64,000 nt of DNA from Isoetes taiwanensis. Lineage: Eukaryota; Streptophyta; Lycopodiopsida; Isoetales; Isoetaceae. This document shows positions 48,548-60,502 of the stretch, piece after piece. Position numbers and translations under genes: made by a program. The stretch lies in NCBI GenBank assembly GCA_021234155.1, contig JAJEKV010000013.1, positions 6,080,187-6,144,186 of the forward strand. The letters are read 5' to 3'. Numbering within the stretch: position 1 is the first letter of the stretch; each line of letters begins with the position of its first letter. The notes under the pieces are model-generated. The model was not told where the DNA came from and ran no database searches. It was given only the letters and a program-made list of their open reading frames with translations.

Positions 48548-49514
48548 TTATTTTGTCAAATTTATATCAGAAATATTCCTTCCCCTTCCTTTGCCTCTAT
48601 TGTGAATTCTTCCTCTTGCTCCTTCTCTAAATTCTTTCCTCCCTCTTCCTTTTGAAAATTCCTTAGGACTGGAGCAATTTGCAGCTTGATGTCCAAGGTC
48701 ATCACAGTTATAGCATCTGTTATCTTTTGCTAACTTTGGACAATTGTGTTTCAGATGGCCATAGTTATTGCAATGATAGCATGGGCCAATTTTGCTTTTA
48801 TCCTGATAAGTGCTTTTGTTCTTTCCTTTTGCTGCATACAAGATTTCTGAATGCTCTTCTTGTTCTTTGATTATGAGTTTTTGTTCTAGCTCTGTCTTAA
48901 CCATAAGTTCAACATGCTCTCTGTTTTTTGCTACATTTCTAACTAATGTAGACAACTGATCATAAGTAGAAGTAGCCCTTGAGATGGTCATTACCTGATG
49001 ATCACTAGTGATTCTCACTCCTGCTGCCTCCCAATCTGCCACAAGATTGTCAAACTTCTGGAAAAATTTTGTGACATCATCCTTTTCCTGGAATTTTAGA
49101 TTCCTGAGTTCCCTGCCTAACACATCAAGCTGAGATGGTTTTATTTTCATATGTTTTGATCAGACATTTCCATATTGCCCTTAGATTCATCCCTCTTACT
49201 TTCAAAAGTATGCTAGAGCTTAATTTTACAGTCATTATGCTCTTGGCTTCCATTAACTTAGCAGACATACCAATTCCTAAACTAGTTACCTCAACTGAAC
49301 TAGTACTTCCACTTGTTGCAGACTTTTCCTTTGTTGCTTCCTTCTGGTTAGATTCATTGATGTCTTGACCATTGTCTGCATCCTCACCAACATAAGGCCA
49401 CAGCCCTTCTACTTCCAGAATCTCTTGAATCTTTGCCTTCCAAACTTGGAATCCACCTGTACCTTTAAACACATCAACTGCACTCAACAGTGATGCACCA
49501 AGTCTAGTAGTCAT
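48548..49514 (-). pseudogene. copia gag with two zinc knuckles (one frameshift)
   Basis: The start ATG at 49512-49514 (MTTRLGASLLSAVDVFKG) follows the primer binding site at a usual distance. The matrix/capsid-like part has FQVWKAKIQEILEVEGLW. A frameshift near 49140 joins the second frame (LGRELRNLKFQEKDDVTKFF). CCHC knuckles are CYHCNNYGHLKHNC and CYNCDDLGHQAANC, which bind element RNA in the family. A basic RGRKEFREGARGR tail ends at TAA 48548-48550. Confidence 0.93.
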
Positions 49515-49524
49515 GATTAGTATA

Positions 49525-49536
49525 GCTCTGATATCA
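49525..49536 (-). promoter_or_regulatory. primer binding site (tRNA-Met type)
   Basis: On the minus strand TGATATCAGAGC lies just inside the 5' LTR. The plant copia consensus pairing with initiator tRNA-Met is TGGTATCAGAGC, so one base differs. Confidence 0.85.
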
Positions 49537-49540
49537 AATC

Positions 49541-50025
49541 ATAGACTTGTATAAATCAACTTGAATGAGTTATCTTAATCAAGACTAACTAGACAAACTT
49601 AACTTCTATCTCAATGGTCATATTATCAAGATAAACAAGTTACATAGACAATACCATTGAGTGTTTCACCATCATAAGTAATACATATTATGATCTTAAC
49701 ATATTGCTCCGAGAGCCCAAGCTATGCTTAACAAAGCAATTCGATTCCCTCGTATTGATCAATCTTCTTCTTGTTAATTTATAGGGCCAAGTCCGACCAC
49801 TAAGGTACAGATTCGGCCGCTCAGCAATGATCTCCGGCCGCTCTGCTGTATTGTCAACTTACCATTTTGAATTGCCAAAAGGGCTCGAAACCGAATCACA
49901 TAATTCCCCTTTCATATAAATAATATTTTCCATTATTTCAAATGTTCAATGGTCTTCTCCAAATATTTAACTTCCTTCTATCTTCATGATCATATCTCTC
50001 ATATTTGGCATGACCTAATTCAACA
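49541..50025 (-). repeat. 5' LTR of the younger copia element
   Basis: The outer end TGTTGAATTAGG is at 50025. It matches 41724-42197 along most of its length. A block near 49845-49880 differs from the other LTR. The promoter would lie within it, but I cannot single out a TATA box with confidence (TATATAAA-like ATATAAAT occurs near 49915). Confidence 0.88.
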
Positions 50026-53000
50026 CCTCCAAGGATAAAATGGCATGGACCAGACATCCAAATGTCAAATGTGAAAAATCTGGTTTTTTGCCAAATAGAG
50101 CTTCATCAGGTGTCATATCTATAACAGCTTTAGTGGGAGCCCTGTTCATGATGTAAACTATAGTACTAACAGCTTCAGCCCAAAAAGACTTTGGTAGACT
50201 TATGAACACATAGATCTTGCCAAATCTAAAATGATGTGATTTCTTCTTTCTGCTACACCATTTTGAGGTGAGCATAGGGAACAATCAACTCCCTTTCTAT
50301 TCCTGAAGCATCTAGGAAGTCTAAAAAAGCTTGAGACACATACTCTCCACCATTATCACTTTTAAGATACTTAATGGTCATCTCAAAATGTTTATTAACC
50401 ATTTGATAAACTGAAATCATTCAAAGATTTTAGATTTATACATGAGAGGAAATACCCAAGTAAAGCGAGAGAAGTCATCAATAAAGATTATAAAGTATTT
50501 GAATCCTCTTATGCTTTTGACTCTCATGTGACAGGGATCTAAGTGGAGGATTTTGAATGGTCTAGAGGCCATGTGCTCAGCAATTTTTGGATAAGGAACT
50601 TGGAATTGTTTGCGAAGAGAACAAGCATTGCCATGAAGATCCATGTCTTTCAAATTTGGTGAACCCCCACCATGTCTTTCCTGTGCAACATATAAATGTA
50701 TTTACAATTGAAATCGCGTAACTTGTTATGCCATAGCTCTTTAGTGCTATTATGTTGGTGGATGAGCACATGATTCATATCTTCAATTTGTGCCAGGTTA
50801 TATAACCCATCTGCAAATTGCCATGTGCTAATTCTTGTGCTATTGGATCATCCTTGGGATGTGCATCATAGATGACGGTTTTGCCACCTCAAAAAGAATA
50901 AGTCTGCCAGATAAATCCATTTGTGAAATGGAGAGTAAATTTGTGGCCAACCTAGAGAAATACATGACGTCTTTGATTACTTTCAAAATGCCATCACCTA
51001 ATCTTCGGATATGTGATTCATGGCACTTGAATCAAGTATCCAATGCCCCTGTGGAATGCCTTTATGAGCTGCCATGCAAAGAAACTCTACATCAGATTCT
51101 AAGATCTCAGTGTAAGCTGCCAAATTGGATCTTTCAGAATTTGATTTGCTCTTGGACGTGCTTGCCTTCTTTTGCTTTGCATCCTTAGCATCCTTCCTTG
51201 GCTTAGCATGACAATCCTTTGCAATATGCCCCAACTTGTGACAGTAATAGCATTTGATTGCTCTTCTATTTGGATTTTTTGTAGAATTCTTTGTTTTGTG
51301 GTCTGAAACCAAAGTCGTTTCACCCAGTATTCCAGCCCCATTACTGTTGGGGATGTGGGACTCCTCTTGAATTACATTCCCTTAACTTCAAGGAAATTAG
51401 GGCTACATGCCTGATTTGCGAAGACAACATTTCATACTCGAGAGGTAGATTAGCCAAAATGTGTTGAATAAGATCTAAATCTTCCATTTTACCTCCCATG
51501 ACATGTTTAACAAAATTTGGACTTATTTAAATTTAATAGATATTTTTCAAAGATGCCATAATAAGATTATATATATTTTTAGCTCTTGTTGATTTTTATC
51601 ATATTTTCAGTTTATTTTTAGATAAAAAAATATGACGATTATCAAAGTTTAAAATTGCTTTCTAGACTAATTTATACTTCAATTTAGAATTAAATTTACA
51701 TCTAAGATGAAGTCTATATGATTAAAATATTATTTTTTCAAAATGTTTAAAGAAAGTTTTAGATGAAACAAATTAAATGATTATGTTTACATTTTAGTCA
51801 AAGAAAAAAGAATAGTTTATTTTTTAATTAATTTTCAATATATTTTATTTTATCAATAATAAATTATTAAAATATAAACTTTATGATTTAATTGATTTCA
51901 ATCTAAAAGCTTGGAATGCCTTTATGAGCTGCCATACAAAGAAACTCTACATCAGATTCTAAGATCTCAATGTAAGCTGCCAAATTGGATCTTTCAGAAT
52001 TTGATTTGCTCTTGGACGTGCTTGTCTTCTTTTGCCTTGCATCCTTAGCATCCTTCCTTGGCTTAGCATGACAATCCTTTGCAATATGCCCCAACTTGTG
52101 ACAATAATAGCATTTGATAGCTCTTCTATTTGGATTTTTTGTAGAATTCTTTGTTTTGTGGTCTGAAACCAAAGCCGTTTCACCTAGTATTTCAGCCCCA
52201 TTATTGTTGGAATGTGGGACTCCTCTTGAATTATATTCCCTTAACTGAAAGGAAATTAGGGCTACATGCCCCCGACGGCGTAAGACAACATTTCATACTG
52301 AGAGGTAGATTAGCCAAAATATATTGAATAAGATCTAAATCCATTTTGCCTCCCATGACATGTTTAACAAAATTTGAACTTATTCAAATTTAATAGATAT
52401 TTTTCAAGGATGCCATATTTTCAGTTTATTTTTAGATAAAAAAATATGACGCTTATCAAAGTTTAAAATTGCTTTCTAGACTAATTTATACTTCAATTTA
52501 GAATTAAATTTTCATCTAAGATGAAGTCTATATGATTAAAATATTATTTTTTCAAAATGTTTAAAGAAAGTTTTAGATGAAACAAATTAAATGATTATGT
52601 TTACATTTTAGTCAAAGAAAAAAGAATAGTTTATTTTTTAATTAATTTTCAATATATTTTATTTTATCAATAATAAGTTATTAAAATATAAACTTTATGA
52701 TTTAATTGATTTCAATCTAAAAGCTTGGAATGCCTTTATGAGCTGCCATGCAAAGAAACTCTACATCAGATTCTAAGATCTCAATGTAAGCTGCCAAATT
52801 GGATCTTTCAGAATTTGATTTGCTCTTGGACGTGCTTGTCTTCTTTTGCCTTGCATCCTTAGCATCCTTCCTTGGCTTAGCATGACAATCCTTTGCAATA
52901 TGCCCCAACTTGTGACAATAATAGCATTTGATTGCTCTTCTATTTGGATTTTTTGTAGAATTCTTTGTTTTGTGGTCTGAAACCAAAGCCGTTTCACCTA

Positions 53001-54310
53001 GTATTTCAGCCCCATTATTGTTGGAATGTGGGACTCCTCTTGAATTATATTCCCTTAACTGAAAGGAAATTAGGGCTACATGCCTGATTTGCGAAGACAA
53101 CATTTCATACTCGAGAGGTAGATTAGCCAAAATATATTGAATAAGATCTAAATCCATTTTGCCTCCCATGACATGTTTAACAAAATTTGAACTTATTCAA
53201 ATTTAATAGATATTTTTCAAGGATGCCATATTTTCAGTTTATTTTTAGATAAAAAAATATGACGCTTATCAAAGTTTAAAATTGCTTTCTAGACTAATTT
53301 ATACTTCAATTTAGAATTAAATTGTCATCTAAGATGAACTCTATATGATTAAAATATTATTTTTTTAAAATGTTTAAAGAATGTTTTAGATGAAACAAAT
53401 TAAATGATTATGTTTACGTTTTAATTAAAGAAAAAAGAATAGTTTATTTTTTTAATTAATTTTTAATATATTTTATTTTATCAATAATAAACTATTCAAT
53501 ATTTGTTATTAAAATATAAACTTTATGATTTAATTGATTTCAAGCTAAAAGTGTTTTTAAAGTATTTCTAATAGTGCTAAGGGTTTGTAAATTGTGAAAT
53601 TCTCATATAGTTTTTTGTCATCACTTATCAAACCATCATATTTTATTTAGAAATTATCCTGACTGCCAAACTTTAAATTTGTTAACAAATCACAAAAATT
53701 TGAAATTAATATGCTTGACATGTCTAATTCTAAATAGATTCACGTAAAAAATAGTCTAAAAAGCAACTTTATCCTTTTATAACCATTATATTTTTTATTT
53801 AAATATATAAAGTTATATAATTCTAGAACATATAAAAATTACAAGAATCAAGAAGAATTAAAAATTATATATAATCTTAAAATAACATCTATGTCTATTA
53901 AGTCTGAATAAGTCCACGTTTTGTTGAATATGCTATTCCCGCATCAACAAGCTCCATTCTTAAAGCTTCTATTTTCTCCAAATATTCAGTCGTATTTGAA
54001 GAAGAAGTCAGCAACGTGCTCTTAATCTTTTCCTTGATGACAAGCTGAGTTGAGAGACTTCTGTAGGCATAAGAGTTCTCCAACTCTTTCCATGGTTTTT
54101 TGAAACTAGATTACGGTCTGAGCTCGATCCTATAGCAGCTCTCATATTTAACTCAATGGACTTACCATCTTTTGCCTTATCCCAAGCAGGATCAAAAATA
54201 GCTCCAAGATTGTTAGTGATTATAATTCTCAAAGAAGTCTGCCCACATACTAATTGCTTCGTGTGAACATGGGATCTTTCGAAAACTTGAAAGGATCCAT
54301 GAGATTCAAA
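50026..54310 (-). mobile_element. older copia element, 5' portion (gag, protease, integrase)
   Basis: Reading leftward on the minus strand: a gag start MDPFKFSKDPMF (~54300), gag with EYLEKIEALRMELVDAGI (~53960), the triplicated zinc knuckle segment, a degenerate protease WILDSSAMNHISED (~51000-51030), a pre-integrase stretch, integrase with HLDPCH and FIIFIDDFSRFTWVFPL (50430-50560), and SFWAEAVSTIVYIMNRAPTKA..FGKKPDFSHLTFGC (50030-50250). The protease DSG reads DSS. Stops and shifts are frequent. Its other part lies at 40741-41713. No LTR pair was found; a weak primer-site-like CATCAGAG at ~54608-54615 could mark its 5' side. Confidence 0.88.
51053..53551. repeat. triplicated gag 3' segment (units of 860, 814 and ~825 bp)
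   Basis: Copies are 51053-51912, 51913-52726 and 52727-53551. Each starts GGAATGCCTTTATGAGCTGC and ends near TTTCAATCTAAAAGCTTG. On the minus strand each holds the same zinc-knuckle peptide (CYYCHKLGHIAKDC) followed by KPRKDAKDA and DVEFLCMAAHKG. Beside it is ~350 bp of AT-rich DNA with TATTTTATTTTATCAATAAT. Copies 2 and 3 are closer to each other, sharing a deletion of ~35 bp in the AT-rich part relative to copy 1. Confidence 0.9.
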
Positions 54311-55660
54311 CTATTATAGTTGAATCTAGAAGAAAGGATCTGAAATATCCTTCAACCTTGCTTCAAATCACTTTGAAATTTATTTTTGCTTTACCCAAAG
54401 CCCCAGACTGCAATAGCAAATACTTGATTTGGACTTTACCCAAAGACTCAAAAACGACCTGCAACAGCAAGCACTTGGCCTCCTATAATTCTATTCCTAG
54501 TGAGAATCCTTGCTATAGATCAGGAGGAGAGAAAAATGGAAATGAGCTACTTACATTTGCATGTTCGTGTTACACATATATAATAGAGGCTACCCATCTA
54601 ACTCTGATGCGACCACCTAACTTGTCTAACATGCGACCTTCACCTAACTGGTCTTATATGTGACCTTTGACCTTTGACTTTTGACCATTAAATATTAGAC
54701 CCATGTGACATGATGTCCACACATAGTTAACAATATTGTTCCATTAGAATTATCCTGAGTGAGTCTCTTACCCGATGGAAGAAAAATCTCCCGCTTTTCG
54801 CGGTGGCAATGTTTGGGACTTTATTCCAATTCTCCCGGCAAGGTAAGTTAGATCAATTACTCAGGCATAGTTAATGCTTTGATCCGATCTACCAAGATCA
54901 TCGTTCTAATAGTTGTGAAGCTCCCTAAACCTATGCTCCCACCGTATAAATGGAAATTCCCCTCCCCGATGATATATTATCACCGACAAAGGCTCTTCAA
55001 CTCGAACTATTTATGATGGACAAGTGCCCTAGCAAAGGACAAAAATATGTTATTTGGCCATTTCTCCTCTAGGACATCCTGCAGATGGGTATCTATAAGT
55101 TAGCACATAGGACAATATATACGACCCAATACATATAAAGAAAATATATACCACCTTGAAGAGTAGTCCATCGATCATTATCAACAATAACATAGAACAT
55201 ACCTAAACTTTGCACATTTCATTTCAACAACAACAACAACAACAATAAGTTGAGCTTTTTAAGATTCAAAAATTCGTAAAGCTGAAGTACAATAAAGTAT
55301 CAAGCATTCTCCAAAACTCTTAACATAAAATAATGATTTTTATCTATATCTGATGTAAATGCTCTGAGACGGATAAGATACATTTATCTCAGAGAGAAAA
55401 GATTAGAGTGCTCAACCCCATGTCTCGTTCATATTGGATTATATTGTGTACATTAAAGAAGGGCATGTTCTTCGTCTTCAATCTGGCTACCTTCACAAAA
55501 CGAGCAAAGACTTTCTTCCCCTCGGATTTTCATCCATCTACCTGTCTCGACTCTCAAGTAATGAGAGCATAGCATAGTCTATATCTTGCAATGGAGATGT
55601 TTTTAAATAATCTTGTTCCACATATATTAACATTGGTTAAGCTTTGACTGATAAAACTCC
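54311..55660. other. no recognised gene; (CAA)n microsatellite at ~55226-55244
   Basis: Right flank of the older copia. The CAACAACAACAACAACAA run is clear. A repeated ACTTTACCCAAAG word at 54390-54450 and ACCTTTGACCTTTGACTTTTGACC at 54663 are local slippage products. A decayed 5' LTR may be present but cannot be proven without its partner. Confidence 0.45.
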
Positions 55661-55699
55661 ATTTTTGTACCCTTTTCTTGCTATATGTCTCAACGACCT

Positions 55700-55752
55700 T
55701 GGTCTGAACCAGGTCTCCGTGGACGTTAAAAAAACTATTCTATTCTATTCTT
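55700..55752 (+). mobile_element. LINE 3' tail fragment ending in (ATTCT)n
   Basis: AGGTCTCCGTGGACGTTAAA and an A-run lead into ACTATTCTATTCTATTCTTC. The end of the full LINE copy at ~63237-63350 has the same plan: GGTCTCCTCGTGGGATCTA, TAAAATC, then TTCTA repeats. So this is probably a strongly 5'-truncated relative. Confidence 0.5.
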
Positions 55753-55821
55753 CGTCTGGGGTAGGCCAATTATGTTCTTCCAGTCCCCAATTGTGTAACC
55801 ATCCCATAACCCGTTGGGTTC

Positions 55822-55880
55822 TCATGGACGTAAAAATTCATCTTATCTTATTATCTTATATTATCTTATCTTATCTTTAT
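55822..55880 (+). mobile_element. second LINE 3' tail fragment ending in (TTATC)n
   Basis: GGTTCTCATGGACGTAAAAA precedes CATCTTATCTTATTATCTTA and more TTATC units. The plan matches the tail at 55700-55752, with a different pentanucleotide. Confidence 0.45.
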
Positions 55881-56038
55881 TTCGCAGAACTACCCTTGCT
55901 TGCTTGAGGTTTGTATTTCATGGCGAGGAAGCTGGCTCCTCTAGGTTGCTAATTCTGTTGACATATGATAGTGTTTGAAAAAAGCTTCAGCCTCCACGAG
56001 AAGCATCCCTGTCTCCGCTAAGATCATTGCGTAAGGCA

Positions 56039-56040
<2 letters not shown>

Positions 56041-56067
<27 letters not shown>
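56041..56067. repeat. poly(T) tract of about 27 bases
   Basis: An uninterrupted T-run lies between GTAAGGCAC and AATACCGAG. It may be the poly(A) tail of a minus-strand retroposed sequence that extends rightward. No TSD partner could be found by eye, so this is not certain. Confidence 0.7.
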
Positions 56068-56071
<4 letters not shown>

Positions 56072-59000
56072 CCGAGTTTTTCCTGTGATCCTTGCAAAAT
56101 CGTGCTATTGTATGACAACCCTCTTATCCAAAGAATCTGCCCATTTACTAATTTTCTTCTCGAGTATGCCTCCAAACATTTTGGAGAAAATGCTACCCAC
56201 TAGGATTGTTCTATCACTCCTCGTTGTCTCTCTCCTACTTTGTTAATCCTATTGTTTAAATTCGGTTTTTCCGAGGTTCCTAAAACTTTTTGGATTTTTT
56301 TCCCATGTTGGTTTTCTGAGGTCTAGAAGCTTTTAGCTGCCGGAAAACTTTTCAGGTATTCAAAAAATCGGGTTTGTTGATTTTTGCGTGATTTCAAAAT
56401 TGTAGGTTTTGGGGTTGCTTATCCATTCCGGATTCTTCTTTTGTCTTTTGGCTTGGCCTTATCCGATCGTCCCTGGAGCACAGCACGACATGCATGTCAC
56501 AATTCAACATAATGCTATGGTTCTCTTCTTATATAGAAGAGAACCATCATTCTAGGGATAGGGACGCCAGTTTTAGCGCCAGCTCTCTTTTAGACCCAAG
56601 CTTTCTTTGGCACAAGCCTGCTATAGCGCAAGCTTTCTTTGGCCCTTTCTCCGATAAAAGCCTTGTGTCTTTCTGCATTCCTCATCGGTGTTTCCTCTGA
56701 GCTGAATCTTGTTGTTGTACAAAGTTTTTCTATGTCAGTCATTCTCATTAGCTATATTTACAGTTTCTTTAGTTTCTACTTAGTACTAGATCATCTCCCT
56801 CTTAATTCTGCATAACTTCACAAGCTTTTCTGGCATTCAAGCAATCTGCAATCCTCACTTCTACCGGATTCATAACCTTTGTTGACAGTTTTTTCCAAAA
56901 TTCTAAATTCCTTCCTCATTTGGTGGTTGCTTGGGTTCGGCCGGGCTGGAATTGGGGGTCCAACATCAGCATATCTAGTTGGTCATGTCATGATCTCCTG
57001 CTTTTGCCATATAAATCAGGACCCAGCTTTGTTTGGTTGCATTTATCTGCGATCTAAAATAGAGCAGTTTTTGAGTTGGAACCTGGTTTATGTTTGAGCT
57101 CCTCTTGGAGTGGATGCTTTTCTCTGATCATGCAGGGTAACAAATCCCTTTGTAGCTAGTGTTGGGACTGGATTTGCTTGTCATGCCATTTTAATGGATG
57201 GATATGGACGACTTCCCTGGTTTTTCAAACTGCTTCGGGCAAGTGGGCCACCGTCCTTGAGCAGGTCAGATCTATGCTTTTTGCTATGTTTCTGCAGGAA
57301 TAAATACAATAAAAAAAACATTTAGCTTACAAAACTAATATCTTATTGTGTGGATACATTGGTTGTGCCTTTGGTCTCTTATTGTGGAGATGCAGGTTTG
57401 AATCTTGTGGGCATCAACTCATGGGTGAGAAATTTGTGAACCGTTGACAATGTTTTTGGACCTTGGAATCAAGAGGAAGTTTGTTAATCTTTTTGGATCT
57501 TGGATGCCTTAGAAACTTTTTGTTGCAGATGCAACTTTGCCTAGATGCCTTCAAGATTTGTGTTGCACTTGTAGTCTGCCAAATTGTTGCATAGGTTGTT
57601 CTGTTTAGGCCTTGTTTATTTTGTCAAGTTGTTTTTGTGGAGTGCATTTTTCTGCTTGTACATCTTGCTTTGAGCCAGACTTGGTTGTTAGAGATGTCTT
57701 TAGATGCTTTGTTGGTCTAGGGTTGTTTTTGAACCTTCTTAGTTTCGTCCAGGGTTGTGTTTGCCCATGCTTGCATAACTCTAGTACCTACTTTTTATGT
57801 TGTAAATATTCGAACACCTCAACTTTTCTATCTCGGAGTGGTCGGTCGGGGTTTATGCCCATCAATCCCTTGTTTTTTGGAGACCATGTATTGGTCAGGT
57901 TGGAATGTGTGCCCCCTTTTATTAGATTCATTTCGATGACAATTTTCTTGTTTGATGGTTCTCCTTTGTTCAGTTGTCATTGATGTACATGAGCTTAGAG
58001 TCTAGGGTCAGTCTTGTGTATTACACCATCAATTCCTTGGATGCCTAGTGCTTGTGTGGGTTATGTAAAGATATGTTGCTTAGGCTTATTTGTAGTTGGT
58101 AGCTAAGAGATGGTATAACATAGTGCTTTTGATTGCTCTTCTTGTTTTATGCTCGTAGAATTGGCATGTTGGCCTGGAATCTTGCTCCGTCCATCCCTTG
58201 TTTTTGCTGGATCTTCATAGGTTGGGGTGTTGTGTCCCTTAATTTCGTTTTTTAAGCATGTCATCTTGTTTTGTTGGAAAGGAGTTCTTGCCTTCAGTTT
58301 GTCCTTTAGGTTAGATAAGGTTGGATTCTAAGGTCTTGGGTCTTATGTTTCGAAAGCATAGCTTAAATGCTTTAGGTGTCCTTGGATTGTGTTGTTTGGT
58401 TTGGTTTTATAAGTCTTTATTGGTTTTTGATTGAGTCTAGGGTCTGTTGTCATGCTTCCTGGGTCCAGTACGACATAGCCTAGATGCTTTCTTATATTTT
58501 TTATGAACAGTCGATCCTTGTTCTTATATCATGTTTTCCTATTTTTTTAGTTTGTTGCATAGGTTGGTTTGTTTGGATATGGTCTCATGAATCTTGTCGA
58601 GTTGTTAGGTCATAAAGGTTAGGCTTTTTTGGTGTGGAAAGCATTTTGGTTTTCTTGTGTTTCACTTTGACGCAGGCTTGGTTTGAGGTATTCCCATGAG
58701 GGTTGGTTCTAAGGGTTTTTTTTTTGGATGCTGGTATCCCACCCAATTTTTACGTGTTACATGGTTTTCTTAATGGTTTGCTTGGTTATTTTCCACTGGA
58801 TATGGTTGTTCCGGCTCTGGCTTGTCCCTTCAACACGAGGTTGCTTAAGGCCCAGGCATTAACAGGCTATGTTTATTGAAGAACGAGATATGGCTTTTCA
58901 TTCATCTTGGATTGGCAAGTATATTTTACATAGTGTTTGCTGCTTATATTGTTGACTCAACTACATCAGGCTTCATTTCTCGTAAGCTTTTATATTTTTA

Positions 59001-60502
59001 GGATTTCGTTGTTGTTTGACACTTAGTCTCGGTTTGGCGGCTAGCACAGAGGGTGCCTCGACCATTTGTACAGGTTCAAGGTTTTTTGCTATCGAATGCC
59101 CTAAATTGAGCTCATATTTGTTTATATATTTCTTTTCCCTTGAAATTGTATTCCGTGGATGTCTCCTCTAGGTCCTTGCGGATTTCTTTGTTTGTTGAGT
59201 ATTCTCTATTCTCCAGTAGTGCGTCTATACATGTGCTATAACCATGTACCCAGTTCTAAAATAGGTTGAATTTATGCGGGCTCAATCTTTTAGCTTTGTT
59301 TTCTGGTCTTATAAAATATGGCGTTTTTATAAAAAGATGTATTCTACTTAAGTTGGCTTGGTATCGGAAATTTCTCTCGAAATTGTAGTCCATGCATGCA
59401 CTATAGTCTCATCTTTGCCATGTTTTATGTCATTATCTAGGCAGTTTGTTTTAGATCACATATTCTATCATTAGTTCTATAGTTCATGTGTACATGCATC
59501 TTCTGCTATGCCCTGTTTATCTCGGTAATTACATGGTTCTTTTTCTTTTCTTTTTTTCTTTTTTTTTTCTTTTTTTTTAAGAGTGCATATTCTATGTTAT
59601 ATTTTATCGGCTAAAATAGTTCATTTGTAAAGTACATATGTACATGCACTTATCAAATCGTTTGCCCCCCTTGTTATTCGCTAAATGATTCATTTTGATA
59701 TTGCTTGACCCATGCATTGATTCCCTCATCTTGGACTTGTCAAGTGCTTGCGATATGCCACCTCATACAAGTGTTGCCAAATCCTGGACATGTTTAGTAA
59801 ATGGGAGGGGTTTATATCTCCTTGATAGCATGTTGGAAATTGGATGTATTGGGACACACTATTTTCACGGTTATCTATCGATTTGCTCTTTGGTTTTTTG
59901 CATTTTCTACAGGTGAGTTCGATTTGCACATGAGCATTTTCACTAATGTTTTTCATTCTTTAGGTTGGAAACATCTATTTGGGCATAAAGTAACTTCGGT
60001 TGAATGTCTAATTCTTTGCTTGGCTATTCCATGTATTTCTATCTTTGCAGTCTATGGTAGCGTCCTTGGCACCATAGGTTTCTTAGTTGATGGATGCTCA
60101 TTTATTTGTCCATTTCACATTGTTTACCTCTTGGAATTTGTTGATTTCGTCCTGCAGGTTATGGGGTTCCTAGTCATCGCTAATTTATTTCTGTGATTAC
60201 ACGGTTCGTTGGTTTAGTTGGAAGTGGCCCATTTCTCTCCATTCTCTCCTGCCTGTAGTTTCATTTGATACTTCCTATGCTTGCTCTATTTCTTTTACCT
60301 CATGACTTTCCCTCCTTCTTCCTTCCCTTTTGCATAAATGTCTCGTCCCATTGAACTTTTGCTGCATCAGTGGTACCAATTGCTCTATTTGTTCTTACTC
60401 CATGTATCTCACGATGTCCCCTTCATTTGGTTTTTCATTCCTCGATATCTTTTGATTTGCTGTGCTCTGGTCCTCTTGTCTTAATCCCATTTCTCCATTT
60501 AT
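56068..60502. other. T/G-rich non-coding DNA
   Basis: About 4.4 kb with strong T excess on the + strand and no family motif in any frame. A T/C tract lies at 59538-59580. Open frames here (for example 57612-57983 and 59801-60196) read as cysteine/phenylalanine/leucine-rich peptides, as expected of a T-rich strand, and I do not treat them as genes. It could be an intron or the body of an unrecognised element. Confidence 0.45.

Larger units (their letters stand above)
41714..50025 (-). mobile_element. younger Ty1/copia LTR retrotransposon, near complete, twice interrupted
   Basis: Transcribed on the minus strand, from the 5' LTR at the right to the 3' LTR at the left. The order is gag, protease, integrase, RT and RNase H, which defines Ty1/copia. 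It has a tRNA-Met-type primer binding site, a polypurine tract and a CCTCC TSD. Of its 8312 bp, 1219 and 1609 bp are later insertions, leaving about 5.5 kb of element. It is inactive: frameshifts in gag and between RT and RNase H, an in-frame stop between gag and protease, and a deletion in the integrase core. The two LTRs differ visibly by scattered substitutions and by one poorly matching block. So the insertion is not recent, yet it is far better preserved than its host element. Confidence 0.93.

Noticed and set aside
57612-57983. 123-codon cysteine/leucine-rich frame
   Set aside because: It follows from the T-rich strand. No domain is visible and no similar frame lies on either side.
59801-60196. 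131-codon hydrophobic frame resembling a membrane protein
   Set aside because: T-rich DNA gives Phe/Leu/Ile/Val runs by composition. There is no family motif.
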